From assembly GCA_030157545.1 (NCBI GenBank), contig JAOAUN010000080.1, positions 20,705-84,704 of the forward strand: 64,000 bases of DNA, given 5' to 3'. Below, one piece after another: positions 17,428 through 25,827 of the stretch. Both the position numbers and the translations under genes were made by a program. The number at the start of each line of letters is the position of its first letter. Positions within the stretch are counted from its first letter, which is position 1. This DNA comes from Burkholderiaceae bacterium. GTDB lineage: Bacteria > Pseudomonadota > Gammaproteobacteria > Burkholderiales > Burkholderiaceae_D. The notes under the pieces were generated by a model that saw nothing but the letters and a program-made list of their open reading frames with translations, was not told where the DNA came from and made no database searches.

Positions 17428-19086
17428 TTAAACACGGCCGAAATCAAATTTTGCTTTGTTGCCACTGCCGTAAACTTTCAATGCGCCAGCTTCACCGACT
17501 GCATTCGGGCGAATGAAAATCCAGTTCTGCCACGCAGACAGACGACCAAAAATACGGGTTGCCATGTTTTCTTTGCCATTGAAGCGCAGGTTCGCTTCGA
17601 GACCAGTCAAGGCATCTGGCGACATGCTCGCACGCTCTTCCAGCATCATGCGGATCTCATCGGCCCAGTCGATATCGTCTGGCGCGGCAGTAACCAGACC
17701 CAGCGCCATCGCGGCATCGGCATCGAGTGGCTGTCCCAGCGCGGCCTTGACGGCGGCAAGCTGTTTTTCATCTTCGTAAAAGCGACGTGCCAGACGCGTC
17801 TGCCCCGTAATCATTGGCAGCGCGCCAAAGTTCATCACCGACAGCGTGATGTTTGGCGCCTGCTCCGGCGTATCCGGCAGTGCCAGCATGTAAGTACGGT
17901 CGGCTGCGAAAGCGAGCTCCGCCATGGTGCCGGCAAAACAAGATCCTTCATCAACCAGTGCAAACAGACTGCGCGAAGACACGTCAATGCGCGCCAGCGT
18001 GCGGCGCAGCATGCCTATGGTTTCACGCACCAGCCAGTGTGACTGGTTTGCATGCATCGTTGCATCAGAATCCAGCACCGCTTGCGCATCGCCAGCGGTC
18101 TTCAACAGCCAGGTGCCGATCTCGGTTTCGTTGGTGCGCAGATGCAGGATCGCGTCATCGAGCTCGCGCACCATCTGCAGCGGCCACCAATTGATACCAG
18201 CCGCTTGAATGCCGGCGATATCGGTTGGCTGCGGGCTGTTAGGCGCCAGCACGGTGATAGTTGCATTCCGCGCTTTGCGGTCGAACACGACCGAGACGAA
18301 CTCATAGTCCAGCGAATCATCTGCATGTTTGCGCTTCAGCGGTGACAGCTTGACGCCTTTGCCATCTGCTGGCCGGTCGCTGCCGGCAGCCAGTGCCAGC
18401 GCGCGGTCTTGCACGACTTGCTGGAACACGGCCGGCTTGGCCACTTCATCAACCAGTTTCCATTCTTTGGCGCGCTCGCCGCGAATGCCTTCAGAGGTAG
18501 TGCAGAAAATATCGGCGTGGTCGTGACGTACTTTGCGCTTGTCTGTCAGACGGGTCAGGCCACCGGTACCCGGCAACACACCCAGCAACGGCACTTCAGG
18601 CAGGCTGACTGACGAAGAACGATCGTCCACCAAAATGATTTCATCGCAAGCCGCCGCCAGTTCATAACCACCGCCGGCGCAAGCGCCATTCACCGCAGCA
18701 ATGAATTTCAGGCCTGAATGCGCGCTCGAATCTTCGAGGCCGTTACGGGTCTCGTTAGTGAATTTACAGAAATTGACTTTCCACGCATGGGTAGATTTAC
18801 CCAACATGAAAATATTGGCGCCGGAACAGAAAATGCGGTCGCGGCTACTGGTCAGCACGACAGTGCGGACTTCAGGATGCTCGAAGCGAATGCGCTGCAC
18901 GGCATCATTCAATTCGATATCGACACCGAGGTCATAGGAATTGAGCTTGAGCTTGTAGCCCTCTTTGAGGCCGCCGTCTTCATCAACCTTCATGGTCAGC
19001 GTGGCGACAGGACCAGCAGTCGTCAGCGTCCAGTGACGGTATTGTTCTGGTGAAGTTTCGTAATTGACGATGAAGGGGGTAGACAT
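17428..19086 (-). CDS. boxC: 2,3-epoxybenzoyl-CoA dihydrolase BoxC
   Basis: Hydrolytic ring cleavage of the epoxide to 3,4-dehydroadipyl-CoA semialdehyde and formate. From ATG 19086, which has AGGAG upstream, it has 552 residues. The protein is an enoyl-CoA hydratase/isomerase relative. The oxyanion region and active-site segment appear as SRDRIFCSGANIFMLG and FIAAVNGACAGGGYELAAACD (about residues 85-150). It is the first gene of the boxCBA-dehydrogenase operon, and its promoter region holds an inverted pair of BoxR-type boxes. Confidence 0.96.
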   Translation of the reverse strand: MSTPFIVNYETSPEQYRHWTLTTAGPVATLTMKVDEDGGLKEGYKLKLNSYDLGVDIELNDAVQRIRFEHPEVRTVVLTSSRDRIFCSGANIFMLGKSTHAWKVNFCKFTNETRNGLEDSSAHSGLKFIAAVNGACAGGGYELAAACDEIILVDDRSSSVSLPEVPLLGVLPGTGGLTRLTDKRKVRHDHADIFCTTSEGIRGERAKEWKLVDEVAKPAVFQQVVQDRALALAAGSDRPADGKGVKLSPLKRKHADDSLDYEFVSVVFDRKARNATITVLAPNSPQPTDIAGIQAAGINWWPLQMVRELDDAILHLRTNETEIGTWLLKTAGDAQAVLDSDATMHANQSHWLVRETIGMLRRTLARIDVSSRSLFALVDEGSCFAGTMAELAFAADRTYMLALPDTPEQAPNITLSVMNFGALPMITGQTRLARRFYEDEKQLAAVKAALGQPLDADAAMALGLVTAAPDDIDWADEIRMMLEERASMSPDALTGLEANLRFNGKENMATRIFGRLSAWQNWIFIRPNAVGEAGALKVYGSGNKAKFDFGRV

Positions 19087-19099
19087 TGGCGCTCCTGAT

Positions 19100-19143
19100 T
19101 GCAATATGGTGCATTGATTTAATGACGTACGCACTATATTGCA
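19100..19143. promoter_or_regulatory. Inverted pair of BoxR-type operators before boxC
   Basis: TGCAATATGGTGCA (19100-19113, plus) and TGCAATATAGTGCG (19143-19130, minus) face each other across 16 bp and match at 12 of 14 positions when inverted. Each is TGCA-N6-TGCR, the direct-repeat form I recall for the BoxR operator. They lie 14-57 bp upstream of the boxC start, consistent with a repressor site over the promoter. Confidence 0.7.
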
Positions 19144-19169
19144 TAAAAGCAGAAGGGTCAATCCAGAAT

Positions 19170-20051
19170 TTATCCGGCCTGCCCGTTCCTGATCTGCTCC
19201 CGCAGCATCGCAAAAGCCGCTTCATGCGACAGTTCACTGGTATCGACGATCTTGTCGGCCTTGGAATAGAACTGCGCACGACTCTCCAGAATCCGTTTCA
19301 GGTCTTCCATTGCCTCGCGATTACCCGACATCGGACGCCTGTCACCCTGCGCCAGCACCCGCCCCATATGCTCCTCCGGCGACGCTTTCAGCCAGACTGT
19401 ATAACAATGCGACAGCAACAGATTGAAGGTCGCCGGCTCGGACACAATACCGCCAGGCGTGGCGATGACGACACGCGGATAATGCCGGATGAGCTCTTCG
19501 AGCGCTCGCTGCTCATAGCGCCGGTACGCACCCTGCCCGTAGAGTGCATGTATCTCGGCAATGCTGCAGCCCGCCAGTTGTTCTATATGCGTGGACAGCT
19601 CTATGAAAGGCGCATTGATTTCGTCGGCCAGCAAGCGTCCAAGGCTGGACTTGCCGGCGCCACGCAACCCGATCAGGGCAATGCGCTGGCGACGCGCGGT
19701 TTCACTGACAGGTGACTCAAACAATTCACCCAGCACCGAGCGCGCGCGCGCAAGCTCTTCTTCATTGCGCCCGCGCAGGATTTCACGAATCATCAACCAG
19801 TCCGGCGTCGACGCCGTCTCGTCGCCGGTCATCTCGGCCAGCGAACAATTCAATACACTGCACAACTGGCGCAGGAACTGCACCGACGCATTGCCGACAC
19901 CGGTTTCAACATTGGCAAGATGCCGTTCGGATACGTCGGCCAGTTGCGCTAGCGCCTTGCGGGTCAGGCCGCGACGGGCGCGCAAGAGCTTGAGACGCTC
20001 ACCCAGGGCGGTCAGGAAAGGATCTTTTTCGGCTTCGGTTGTGGCAGTCAC
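19170..20051 (-). CDS. boxR: Benzoyl-CoA-responsive repressor BoxR
   Basis: An N-terminal Cro/XRE helix-turn-helix (LTRKALAQLADVSERHLANV) is fused to a shikimate-kinase-like domain with Walker A GLRGAGKSS and IATPGGIV, the domain that binds benzoyl-CoA in BoxR. It sits between the two box operons with its own operators. The frame is open to ATG 20102 (310 residues), but that ATG overlaps the operator at 20088-20101 and a promoter-like TCGTCA-N17-TATCTT, so I prefer GTG 20051 with AGGA 13 nt upstream (293 residues). Expected action: repression of boxCBA and boxD-bclA until benzoyl-CoA builds up. Confidence 0.92.
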   Translation of the reverse strand: MTATTEAEKDPFLTALGERLKLLRARRGLTRKALAQLADVSERHLANVETGVGNASVQFLRQLCSVLNCSLAEMTGDETASTPDWLMIREILRGRNEEELARARSVLGELFESPVSETARRQRIALIGLRGAGKSSLGRLLADEINAPFIELSTHIEQLAGCSIAEIHALYGQGAYRRYEQRALEELIRHYPRVVIATPGGIVSEPATFNLLLSHCYTVWLKASPEEHMGRVLAQGDRRPMSGNREAMEDLKRILESRAQFYSKADKIVDTSELSHEAAFAMLREQIRNGQAG

Positions 20052-20087
20052 GTTTATTCGGCAATCCTGATGAGTATTCTTGACGCA

Positions 20088-20123
20088 CGCAAGATATTGC
20101 ATTTACACTCGCATGACGATGCA
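20088..20123. promoter_or_regulatory. BoxR-type operators in the boxR / DUF4863 gap
   Basis: On the minus strand TGCAATATCTTGCG (20101-20088) repeats the core of the boxC operators, and TGCATCGTCATGCG (20123-20110) has the same TGCA-N6-TGCG frame with a different core. They lie between boxR and the divergent catabolic operon, so they could serve both. Confidence 0.6.
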
Positions 20124-20184
20124 TTATAAGTTCAGATTCACAAAATTTCTACGCATCTCCTTATTGCACTGACCGGAGACACTA

Positions 20185-20658
20185 TTGATCCAAGAACAAT
20201 TCCAGCAACTGATTGCCGGCCTGACCGCCGAAATCGCCACGCTGCCTCTAGATAGCACCCTCGCCCACTACCTGAATAACAAACACGGTGCAAGCAGTCC
20301 GCTCTTCCAAAGCCTATTCGCAGCCTGCCAGGCAGGTATTAAAGACGGCTGGATGTGCAAACATGAAGGCGGCGGCATTCGTTACGGCCGCGTGATCAAG
20401 GCCACCGATGCTACCCATGGCTTTTCTGTCGATGTCGTCGACATGAACAACATCGCCGGCCCGCATCACGTGCATCCTGAAGGCGAAATCGATTTGATCA
20501 TGCCACTGACCGACGGAGCGCAGTTCGACGGCCACCCTGCCGGCTGGTGTGTCTACGGCCCCGGCAGTGCGCATGCGCCTACAGTCACAGCCGGGCGTGC
20601 GCTGGTGCTTTATCTGTTGCCACAAGGCGCTATCCAATTCACTGCAGCAGCGAAGTAA
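20185..20658 (+). CDS. DUF4863 (4-hydroxylaminobenzoate lyase-like) protein
   Basis: 157 residues with a TTG start preceded by CCGGAG. The cupin-like core has HHVHPEGEIDLIMPL and GHPAGWCVYGPGSAHAPTV, whose His and Glu residues could bind a metal. It resembles the DUF4863 family, which includes PnbB, the 4-hydroxylaminobenzoate lyase of nitrobenzoate degraders. Related genes are often found in box clusters, so here it more likely acts on a benzoyl-CoA pathway side product. First gene of the plus-strand operon. The reaction is unproven. Confidence 0.75.
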   Translation: MIQEQFQQLIAGLTAEIATLPLDSTLAHYLNNKHGASSPLFQSLFAACQAGIKDGWMCKHEGGGIRYGRVIKATDATHGFSVDVVDMNNIAGPHHVHPEGEIDLIMPLTDGAQFDGHPAGWCVYGPGSAHAPTVTAGRALVLYLLPQGAIQFTAAAK

Positions 20659-20663
20659 TCAGC

Positions 20664-20711
20664 TAACCAAGCTGCAAGCTAAGCTGCTACCCAAGCTGCA
20701 ACCTAAGCTGA
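20664..20711 (+). repeat. 24-bp tandem duplication before boxD
   Basis: Two adjacent 24-bp copies (20664-20687 and 20688-20711) agree at 21 of 24 positions. Each contains CCAAGCTGCAA and TAAGCTG. They fill most of the gap between the DUF4863 stop and boxD. The AGCT-rich units can pair with one another in RNA. Confidence 0.75.
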
Positions 20712-20735
20712 ACCAACTTTTTTGATCGGCCTGAT

Positions 20736-22304
20736 ATGACTACCTTTCTGAATAACCATTTAAGCGGCCAGTGGCAATCCGGCGCGCAAGCTGTGCACAA
20801 GTTGCTCGACCCCGTCACCGGCGAAGAACTCGCAGCCACCGGCGGCGCAGCTGAAGGACTAAAGGAGGGCTTTGCGTTTGCCCGCAACGAAGGCGCGCGC
20901 GCCTTGCAAGCCATGACCTACGGGCAGCGTGCCGCCATGCTGGCCGAAGCAGTTAAAGTCATGCAAGCCAAACGCGACGACTACTACGCTATCTCGCTGG
21001 CCAATTCCGGCACGACCAAAGCTGACTCCGGTGTTGACGTCGACGGCGGCATATTCACGCTCGGCTATTACGCCAAGCTCGGCGCTGCCTACGGCGACGC
21101 GCGCATGCTGACCGATGGCGCCGCAGCCGTGATGTCGAAAGACCAGCTATTCCAGTCGCAGCACATCATGGTGCCGGTCAAGGGACTGGCGCTGTTCATC
21201 AACGCATTCAATTTCCCCAGCTGGGGCTTGTGGGAAAAAGCCGCACCGGCTTTGCTGTCAGGCGTGCCTGTCGTCATCAAGCCCGGCACAGTCACCGCGT
21301 GGCTCACGCATCGCATGGTGTCCGATGTGATAGCTGCCGGCATCTTGCCGCCGGGCGCGTTATCGATAGTTTGCGGCAGCTCTGCCGGCCTGCTCGATGC
21401 GCTCACCCCATTCGATGTGATGTCCTTTACCGGCTCGGCCGATACCGCTGCAACTATCCGTAGCCACCCTGCCATCGCGCGCGACTCCGTGCGCGTCAAC
21501 ATCGAAGCCGATAGCCTGAACTCCACTATCCTGGGTGAAGATGCCGCACCAGGCAGCGCCGCATTTGATTTGTTCGTCGACAATCTGGTGCGCGATATGA
21601 CCATCAAGAGCGGACAACGCTGCACCGCACCGCGCCGCGCGCTGGTGCCCAAACAACTGTTTCACGCCGTGGCAGAAGCTGCCGCCGGCAAGCTTGCCGC
21701 GATCCGCGTCGGCAATCCGCGCAATGCCGACGTCAATATGGGCTCACTAGTCAGCCGTGCACAATTCGACAGCGTGCAGGAAGGCCTGGCGCTGCTGAAA
21801 ACCGAAGGCAGCCTGCTGTTTGACGGCAGCGCCCAGCCGCTGCTGGATGCAGACGAGCGTTCGGCCTGCGTCGCGCCTACCCTGCTCGGCGTTCGTGATG
21901 CAGACAGCGCCGCGCTGGTGCATCGTCATGAAGTGTTCGGTCCGGTCTCTTCCCTGATGGGCTACCGCGACACCGCGCATGCGATTGCACTCGCGCACCG
22001 CGGTGAAGGCTCGCTGGTGGCATCCGTTTACAGTGACGACCCTGCATTGCAAGCACATGCTGCGCGTGAACTCGCTGCGTCACATGGCCGCGTGCATCTG
22101 GTCAGCGCCGATGTGGGCAAGACTCACACCGGCCACGGCAATGTGATGCCGGCGTCGGTTCATGGCGGCCCTGGTCGCGCCGGTGGCGGCGAAGAACTTG
22201 GTGGTATGCGCGCGCTCGGTTTTTATCACCGCCGCAGCGCGGTTCAAGGTTCATCTGTGGCATTGGCAGAATTGGCAAAAGACAGCGGCGCTTACAAGAT
22301 TTAA
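20736..22304 (+). CDS. boxD: 3,4-dehydroadipyl-CoA semialdehyde dehydrogenase BoxD
   Basis: Oxidises the BoxC product to 3,4-dehydroadipyl-CoA with NADP. 522 residues of the aldehyde dehydrogenase superfamily. INAFNFPSWGLWEKAAPAL is the cofactor-site motif, SFTGSADTA the glycine motif and SGQRCTAPRRALV carries the catalytic Cys. The second gene of the plus-strand operon, 77 bp after the DUF4863 gene, followed by benzoate-CoA ligase. Confidence 0.93.
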   Translation: MTTFLNNHLSGQWQSGAQAVHKLLDPVTGEELAATGGAAEGLKEGFAFARNEGARALQAMTYGQRAAMLAEAVKVMQAKRDDYYAISLANSGTTKADSGVDVDGGIFTLGYYAKLGAAYGDARMLTDGAAAVMSKDQLFQSQHIMVPVKGLALFINAFNFPSWGLWEKAAPALLSGVPVVIKPGTVTAWLTHRMVSDVIAAGILPPGALSIVCGSSAGLLDALTPFDVMSFTGSADTAATIRSHPAIARDSVRVNIEADSLNSTILGEDAAPGSAAFDLFVDNLVRDMTIKSGQRCTAPRRALVPKQLFHAVAEAAAGKLAAIRVGNPRNADVNMGSLVSRAQFDSVQEGLALLKTEGSLLFDGSAQPLLDADERSACVAPTLLGVRDADSAALVHRHEVFGPVSSLMGYRDTAHAIALAHRGEGSLVASVYSDDPALQAHAARELAASHGRVHLVSADVGKTHTGHGNVMPASVHGGPGRAGGGEELGGMRALGFYHRRSAVQGSSVALAELAKDSGAYKI

Positions 22305-22319
22305 AAAATTAATAAAAAA

Positions 22320-22352
22320 GTGGCAGCTACCAAAATAAAATCAAGCTGCCAC
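22320..22352. other. Intercistronic stem-loop between boxD and the ligase gene
   Basis: GTGGCAGCT (22320-22328) pairs perfectly with AGCTGCCAC (22344-22352) across a 15-nt AT-rich loop. On the plus strand no T-run follows, so it is not a forward terminator. It may stabilise or process the mRNA. The A-rich flank before it would make it terminator-like on the minus strand, where no gene is seen. Confidence 0.6.
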
Positions 22353-22370
22353 GGCATAAGGGAGACGAGA

Positions 22371-23939
22371 ATGCACACAGAGCACGGCGCGCTGCCGGAG
22401 CGCTTTAATTTTGCGCGCCATATTCTGGCGCTGAACCAGACAAGAAAAAACAAACTTGCCTACCGCGACGATCAGCATGATCTGAGCTACGGCGAACTCG
22501 ACGAACGCGTGCGACGCTTCGCAGCGGGTCTGTTGCAGCAAGGTGTGCAGCCGGAGCAGCGTGTGTTGCTGGTCATGCTCGACACCATCGACATGCCCGT
22601 CGCCTTTCTCGGCGCGCTGTTCGCCGGCGTGGTGCCAGTGCCAGTCAATACGCTGCTACCTGCGGATAACTACGCGTACATGCTCAAGCACAGCGACGCC
22701 AGGCTCGTCATTGCCTCCGATGCCTTGCTGCCGGTCGTGCAGCAGGCACTGACCGTGTCCGGTCGCAAGTTGCCATTGTTCGTCTCCGGCCAGCCAGTTG
22801 CCGGCGCTGCCGCATTTGATGATCTGCTCGCAGACTCGCCACTGGCTGCTGACGGCAATGCGGACACGCATGCTGATCATTTCGCTTTCTGGCTCTATTC
22901 CAGCGGATCTACCGGCCAACCGAAAGGCACGGTGCATTCGCATGCCAACCTGTACTGGACCGCCGAGTTGTATGGCAAACCGGTGCTTGGGATGCGCGAA
23001 GAAGATGTCGTTTTCTCTGCCGCCAAACTATTCTTTGCCTACGGGCTGGGCAATGGCCTGACCTTCCCGCTGTCGGTCGGCGCCACCACCATCTTGATGG
23101 CAGAACGTCCGACGCCGGCCGCCGTGTTTGCACGCCTGACACAACAGCGCGCCACGCTTTTTTGCGGCGTACCGACTTTGTATGTCGGCATGCTGGCCTC
23201 TGCCGACTTGCCGCCACGCGACAAGGTCGCATTGCGCATCTGCGCATCGGCTGGTGAATCATTGCCGCGCGAAATCGGCGAGAAATTCAGCGCACACTTT
23301 GGCTGCGATATTCTCGACGGGCTGGGCTCGACCGAGATGCTGCACATCTTTTTGTCGAACCGTGCCGATGACTTGCGCTATGGCTCTACTGGCAAACCGG
23401 TGCCCGGTTACCAGGTCGCATTGCGTGATGAATCTGGTGCGCCGGTCGCACCAGATGAAGTCGGTGACCTCTACATTCAAGGACCGAGTGCAGCGCTGCT
23501 GTACTGGGGTAACCGTGAAAAAACGCAGGCTACCTTTCAGGGCACATGGGTCAAGAGCGGTGACAAATATCTGCTTGATGCCGATGGCTACTATCACTAT
23601 GCAGGTCGCAGTGATGACATGCTCAAAGTCAGCGGCCAGTATGTATCGCCGATCGAAGTGGAATCCGCTCTCATGGGCCATGCAGCCGTGCTCGAATGCG
23701 CGGTGGTGGGCAAGCCCGACGACACGGGCCTGATAAAGACGGTGGCCTATGTCGTGCTGCGCGATGCCGCCCAGGCTGGCGCAACAATGGAAGCCGACTT
23801 GAAAGCCTTTGTCAAAACGCGACTGACTCCGCACAAATATCCGCGTGAAATTATTTTTGTCGCTGACTTGCCCAAGACAGCCACTGGAAAAATCCAGCGC
23901 TTCAAATTGCGCGAACTCGCTGCACCGCATGCACACTGA
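22371..23939 (+). CDS. bclA: Benzoate-CoA ligase
   Basis: Activates benzoate with CoA and ATP, the entry step of the pathway. From ATG 22371, preceded by GGGAGACGAGA, it has 522 residues. Adenylate-forming motifs are YSSGSTGQPKG (A3), DGLGSTEMLHIF (A5), GDKYLLDADGYYHYAGRSDDMLKVSG (A7/A8) and PKTATGKIQR with the catalytic Lys near the C-terminus. The DGLGSTE motif and length fit the benzoate-CoA ligase group (BclA/BadA). The 3' end overlaps the next gene by 11 bp. Confidence 0.93.
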   Translation: MHTEHGALPERFNFARHILALNQTRKNKLAYRDDQHDLSYGELDERVRRFAAGLLQQGVQPEQRVLLVMLDTIDMPVAFLGALFAGVVPVPVNTLLPADNYAYMLKHSDARLVIASDALLPVVQQALTVSGRKLPLFVSGQPVAGAAAFDDLLADSPLAADGNADTHADHFAFWLYSSGSTGQPKGTVHSHANLYWTAELYGKPVLGMREEDVVFSAAKLFFAYGLGNGLTFPLSVGATTILMAERPTPAAVFARLTQQRATLFCGVPTLYVGMLASADLPPRDKVALRICASAGESLPREIGEKFSAHFGCDILDGLGSTEMLHIFLSNRADDLRYGSTGKPVPGYQVALRDESGAPVAPDEVGDLYIQGPSAALLYWGNREKTQATFQGTWVKSGDKYLLDADGYYHYAGRSDDMLKVSGQYVSPIEVESALMGHAAVLECAVVGKPDDTGLIKTVAYVVLRDAAQAGATMEADLKAFVKTRLTPHKYPREIIFVADLPKTATGKIQRFKLRELAAPHAH

Positions 23940-24711
23940 AATCGAGATTGATGTACAAGGCCGCACGCTACAGCTGGAAATAGCGTGGGTCGGCAATCAG
24001 GAACCGACAGCGCCGGTCATGGTGTTTCTGCATGAAGGACTAGGATCGGTCGCGATGTGGAAAGACTTCCCGGACACACTATGTCGCACACTGAACATGC
24101 GCGGCCTGGTTTACTCACGGCCCGGCTATGGCGCCTCCACGCCGCGCGCGGCAGATGAGCAGTGGAAGGTGGACTTCATGCACCGCCAGGCACAGGAAAT
24201 TTTGCCGGCGCTGCTCAGCAAACTCAACATACAAAACCCCTGGCTGTTCGGACACAGCGATGGCGGCTCGATCGCGCTACTGTTTGCTGCGCACTTCCCC
24301 ACCGTGCCAAGTGGCGTCATTGCGGTGGCACCGCACATCATGGTTGAAGACATCAGCATTGACAGCATACGCGTGGCACGCGAAGCCTATTTGCAGCACA
24401 AGTTACGTGAGCGGCTGGCGCGCTACCATCGCAATGTGGACTCAGCTTTTTTTGGCTGGAACGATATCTGGCTCTCGGCCGCTTTCCGGAACTGGAATAT
24501 AGCAGCAGAAATCGCCGCTATCCGCTGCCCGCTGCTGGCGATTCAGGGCGCAGAGGATGAGTACGGCAGCCTGCAACAAATATTCGGCATACGCGACAAG
24601 GTGCCGGCAACGCAAGTGGTCGTGCTACCGGCTTGCGGACACTCGCCGCAGCGCGACCAGCCGGAAAAATTATCCGCAGCGGTTCAGCAATTCATGGCCC
24701 AAGTTTCGTAA
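23929..24711 (+). CDS. Alpha/beta hydrolase of the box cluster
   Basis: 260 residues from ATG 23929, which overlaps the end of the ligase gene. FLHEGLGSVAMWKDFP is the oxyanion region, FGHSDGGS holds the nucleophile Ser, AEDEYG the probable acid and CGHSPQRDQ the catalytic His. No signal peptide. Such hydrolases are common in box clusters and are guessed to open a lactone or cleave a CoA ester that forms as a side product. The substrate is not shown by the sequence. Confidence 0.85.
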   Translation: MHTEIEIDVQGRTLQLEIAWVGNQEPTAPVMVFLHEGLGSVAMWKDFPDTLCRTLNMRGLVYSRPGYGASTPRAADEQWKVDFMHRQAQEILPALLSKLNIQNPWLFGHSDGGSIALLFAAHFPTVPSGVIAVAPHIMVEDISIDSIRVAREAYLQHKLRERLARYHRNVDSAFFGWNDIWLSAAFRNWNIAAEIAAIRCPLLAIQGAEDEYGSLQQIFGIRDKVPATQVVVLPACGHSPQRDQPEKLSAAVQQFMAQVS

Positions 24712-24739
24712 AATAAGGTCAAACAAAGACTCAGCGACC

Positions 24740-25198
24740 ATGAATCCTCATTTCCTCAACAAACGTCTGTCGCATCAGCTTGCTTTCGCCGGCCTGATTC
24801 CTTTTTTTCTAATGATGCTCGGCACATGGTTGGCCGACCCGTCCTGGATGGACGATTTCATTCGCGGCCAACTCGCGTATGCGATCGTGATTTTGTCTTT
24901 TCTGGGTGGCGTGCACTGGGGCGCAGCCATGCTATGTCAGGGTCTTTCGCTGACTGATACCAAAAAGGCGCTATTGTGGGGAGTCACGCCCTCAATCATC
25001 GCGTGGAGCGCAACCTTGTTTGGCGGATTTGGATTTGCAGTCCTGATGGCCGGCTTCATCGCGGCATGGCAGGTAGACAAGCGTCTGTTCGCACGCTACG
25101 GCATGCCGGGCTGGCTGATACCCTTGCGCTTGCGACTGACTGTTGCGGTCGTCTTGATGCTGGCTGCAACCGTCATTGGCGCCAATTTGCGGGGCTGA
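24740..25198 (+). CDS. DUF3429 family inner-membrane protein
   Basis: 152 residues from ATG 24740; the longer upstream frame overlaps the hydrolase. Four hydrophobic segments are visible, around residues 16-35, 46-62, 75-97 and 125-148. The motif SFLGGVHWGAAM is the DUF3429 hallmark. Function unknown. It follows the hydrolase gene by 28 bp and may be the last gene of the plus-strand box operon. Confidence 0.75.
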   Translation: MNPHFLNKRLSHQLAFAGLIPFFLMMLGTWLADPSWMDDFIRGQLAYAIVILSFLGGVHWGAAMLCQGLSLTDTKKALLWGVTPSIIAWSATLFGGFGFAVLMAGFIAAWQVDKRLFARYGMPGWLIPLRLRLTVAVVLMLAATVIGANLRG

Positions 25199-25219
25199 CA
25201 GCACAAACTAACTGTGCTG
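25199..25219. terminator. Hairpin between convergent genes
   Basis: CAGCACA and TGTGCTG pair across a 7-nt loop directly after the DUF3429 stop, between two convergent genes. No T-run follows, so it is at best a weak terminator. Confidence 0.35.
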
Positions 25220-25244
25220 CCAACTACACCGCTAACCGGAAAAA

Positions 25245-25550
25245 TTATTCCTGGTTGTCTTCGATGGTGCGCGGACGCCCATCAACTTCGCTAATACGCA
25301 CACGCTTGCGACGGTCGCCCATGAGGTCACGCAAGTCACGAATACTGAGGTCAGTCACTTCATGCATGCGAATCAGCAGTGAAGCGCCTACCGGCAATGT
25401 GCGGTGACGGATTTTGCTGATTACGGGTGGACGCACTTCCAAAGCACGCGACAAGGCTGCATCGTTTTTCAAATTCAATTTTTGAATCAACGCGTCCAGC
25501 AAGCGATTCGGATCGTAGCCTTCTTGCGAAACCAGTGGATGTTGCTCCAT
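25245..25550 (-). CDS. Small XRE-like helix-turn-helix protein
   Basis: 101 residues. The middle part NDAALSRALEVRPPVISKIRHRTLPVGASLLIRMHEVT has the spacing of a Cro/phage-repressor helix-turn-helix. The tail is charged (MGDRRKRVRISEVDGRPR). I know it only as a conserved hypothetical type of this family of bacteria. It ends the intergenic gap after the box operon and faces no obvious target operon. Confidence 0.6.
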   Translation of the reverse strand: MEQHPLVSQEGYDPNRLLDALIQKLNLKNDAALSRALEVRPPVISKIRHRTLPVGASLLIRMHEVTDLSIRDLRDLMGDRRKRVRISEVDGRPRTIEDNQE

Positions 25551-25780
25551 GGTGCCTCTCCCGTTATAAATTAATGTATTGCAATGCCTTATTTCAAAGC
25601 TTTGCTTCAGTGAAATTACTCGAATGTTAATTTATATGTCATCGCAGCAACATTTTCAAGCGTTTCATTACATTTACCGTACTTATTTACAGATTCTTAG
25701 TTTTAGTTATTTCATTAATAATTACTTTGCTGACAAACCGGCAACAATCCAACCAAAACTTTCATTCTCTTTCACATAAA
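25551..25780. other. AT-rich intergenic region
   Basis: 230 bp that probably contains the promoter of the small HTH gene. It is AT-rich with several TTATTT-type runs. I see no clear palindrome or small gene in it. Confidence 0.4.
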
Positions 25781-25805
25781 AAATGCCCGCTTGAAGCGGG
25801 CATTT
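25779..25805 (-). terminator. Terminator of the TRAP operon
   Basis: A perfect 11-bp stem AAATGCCCGCT / AGCGGGCATTT with a 3-nt loop. On the minus strand a run of T follows (CATTTTTTATG). It lies 22 bp past the dctP stop and closes the aromatic/TRAP block. Confidence 0.92.
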
Positions 25806-25827
25806 AAACCTTTAAACGAACGTATTT

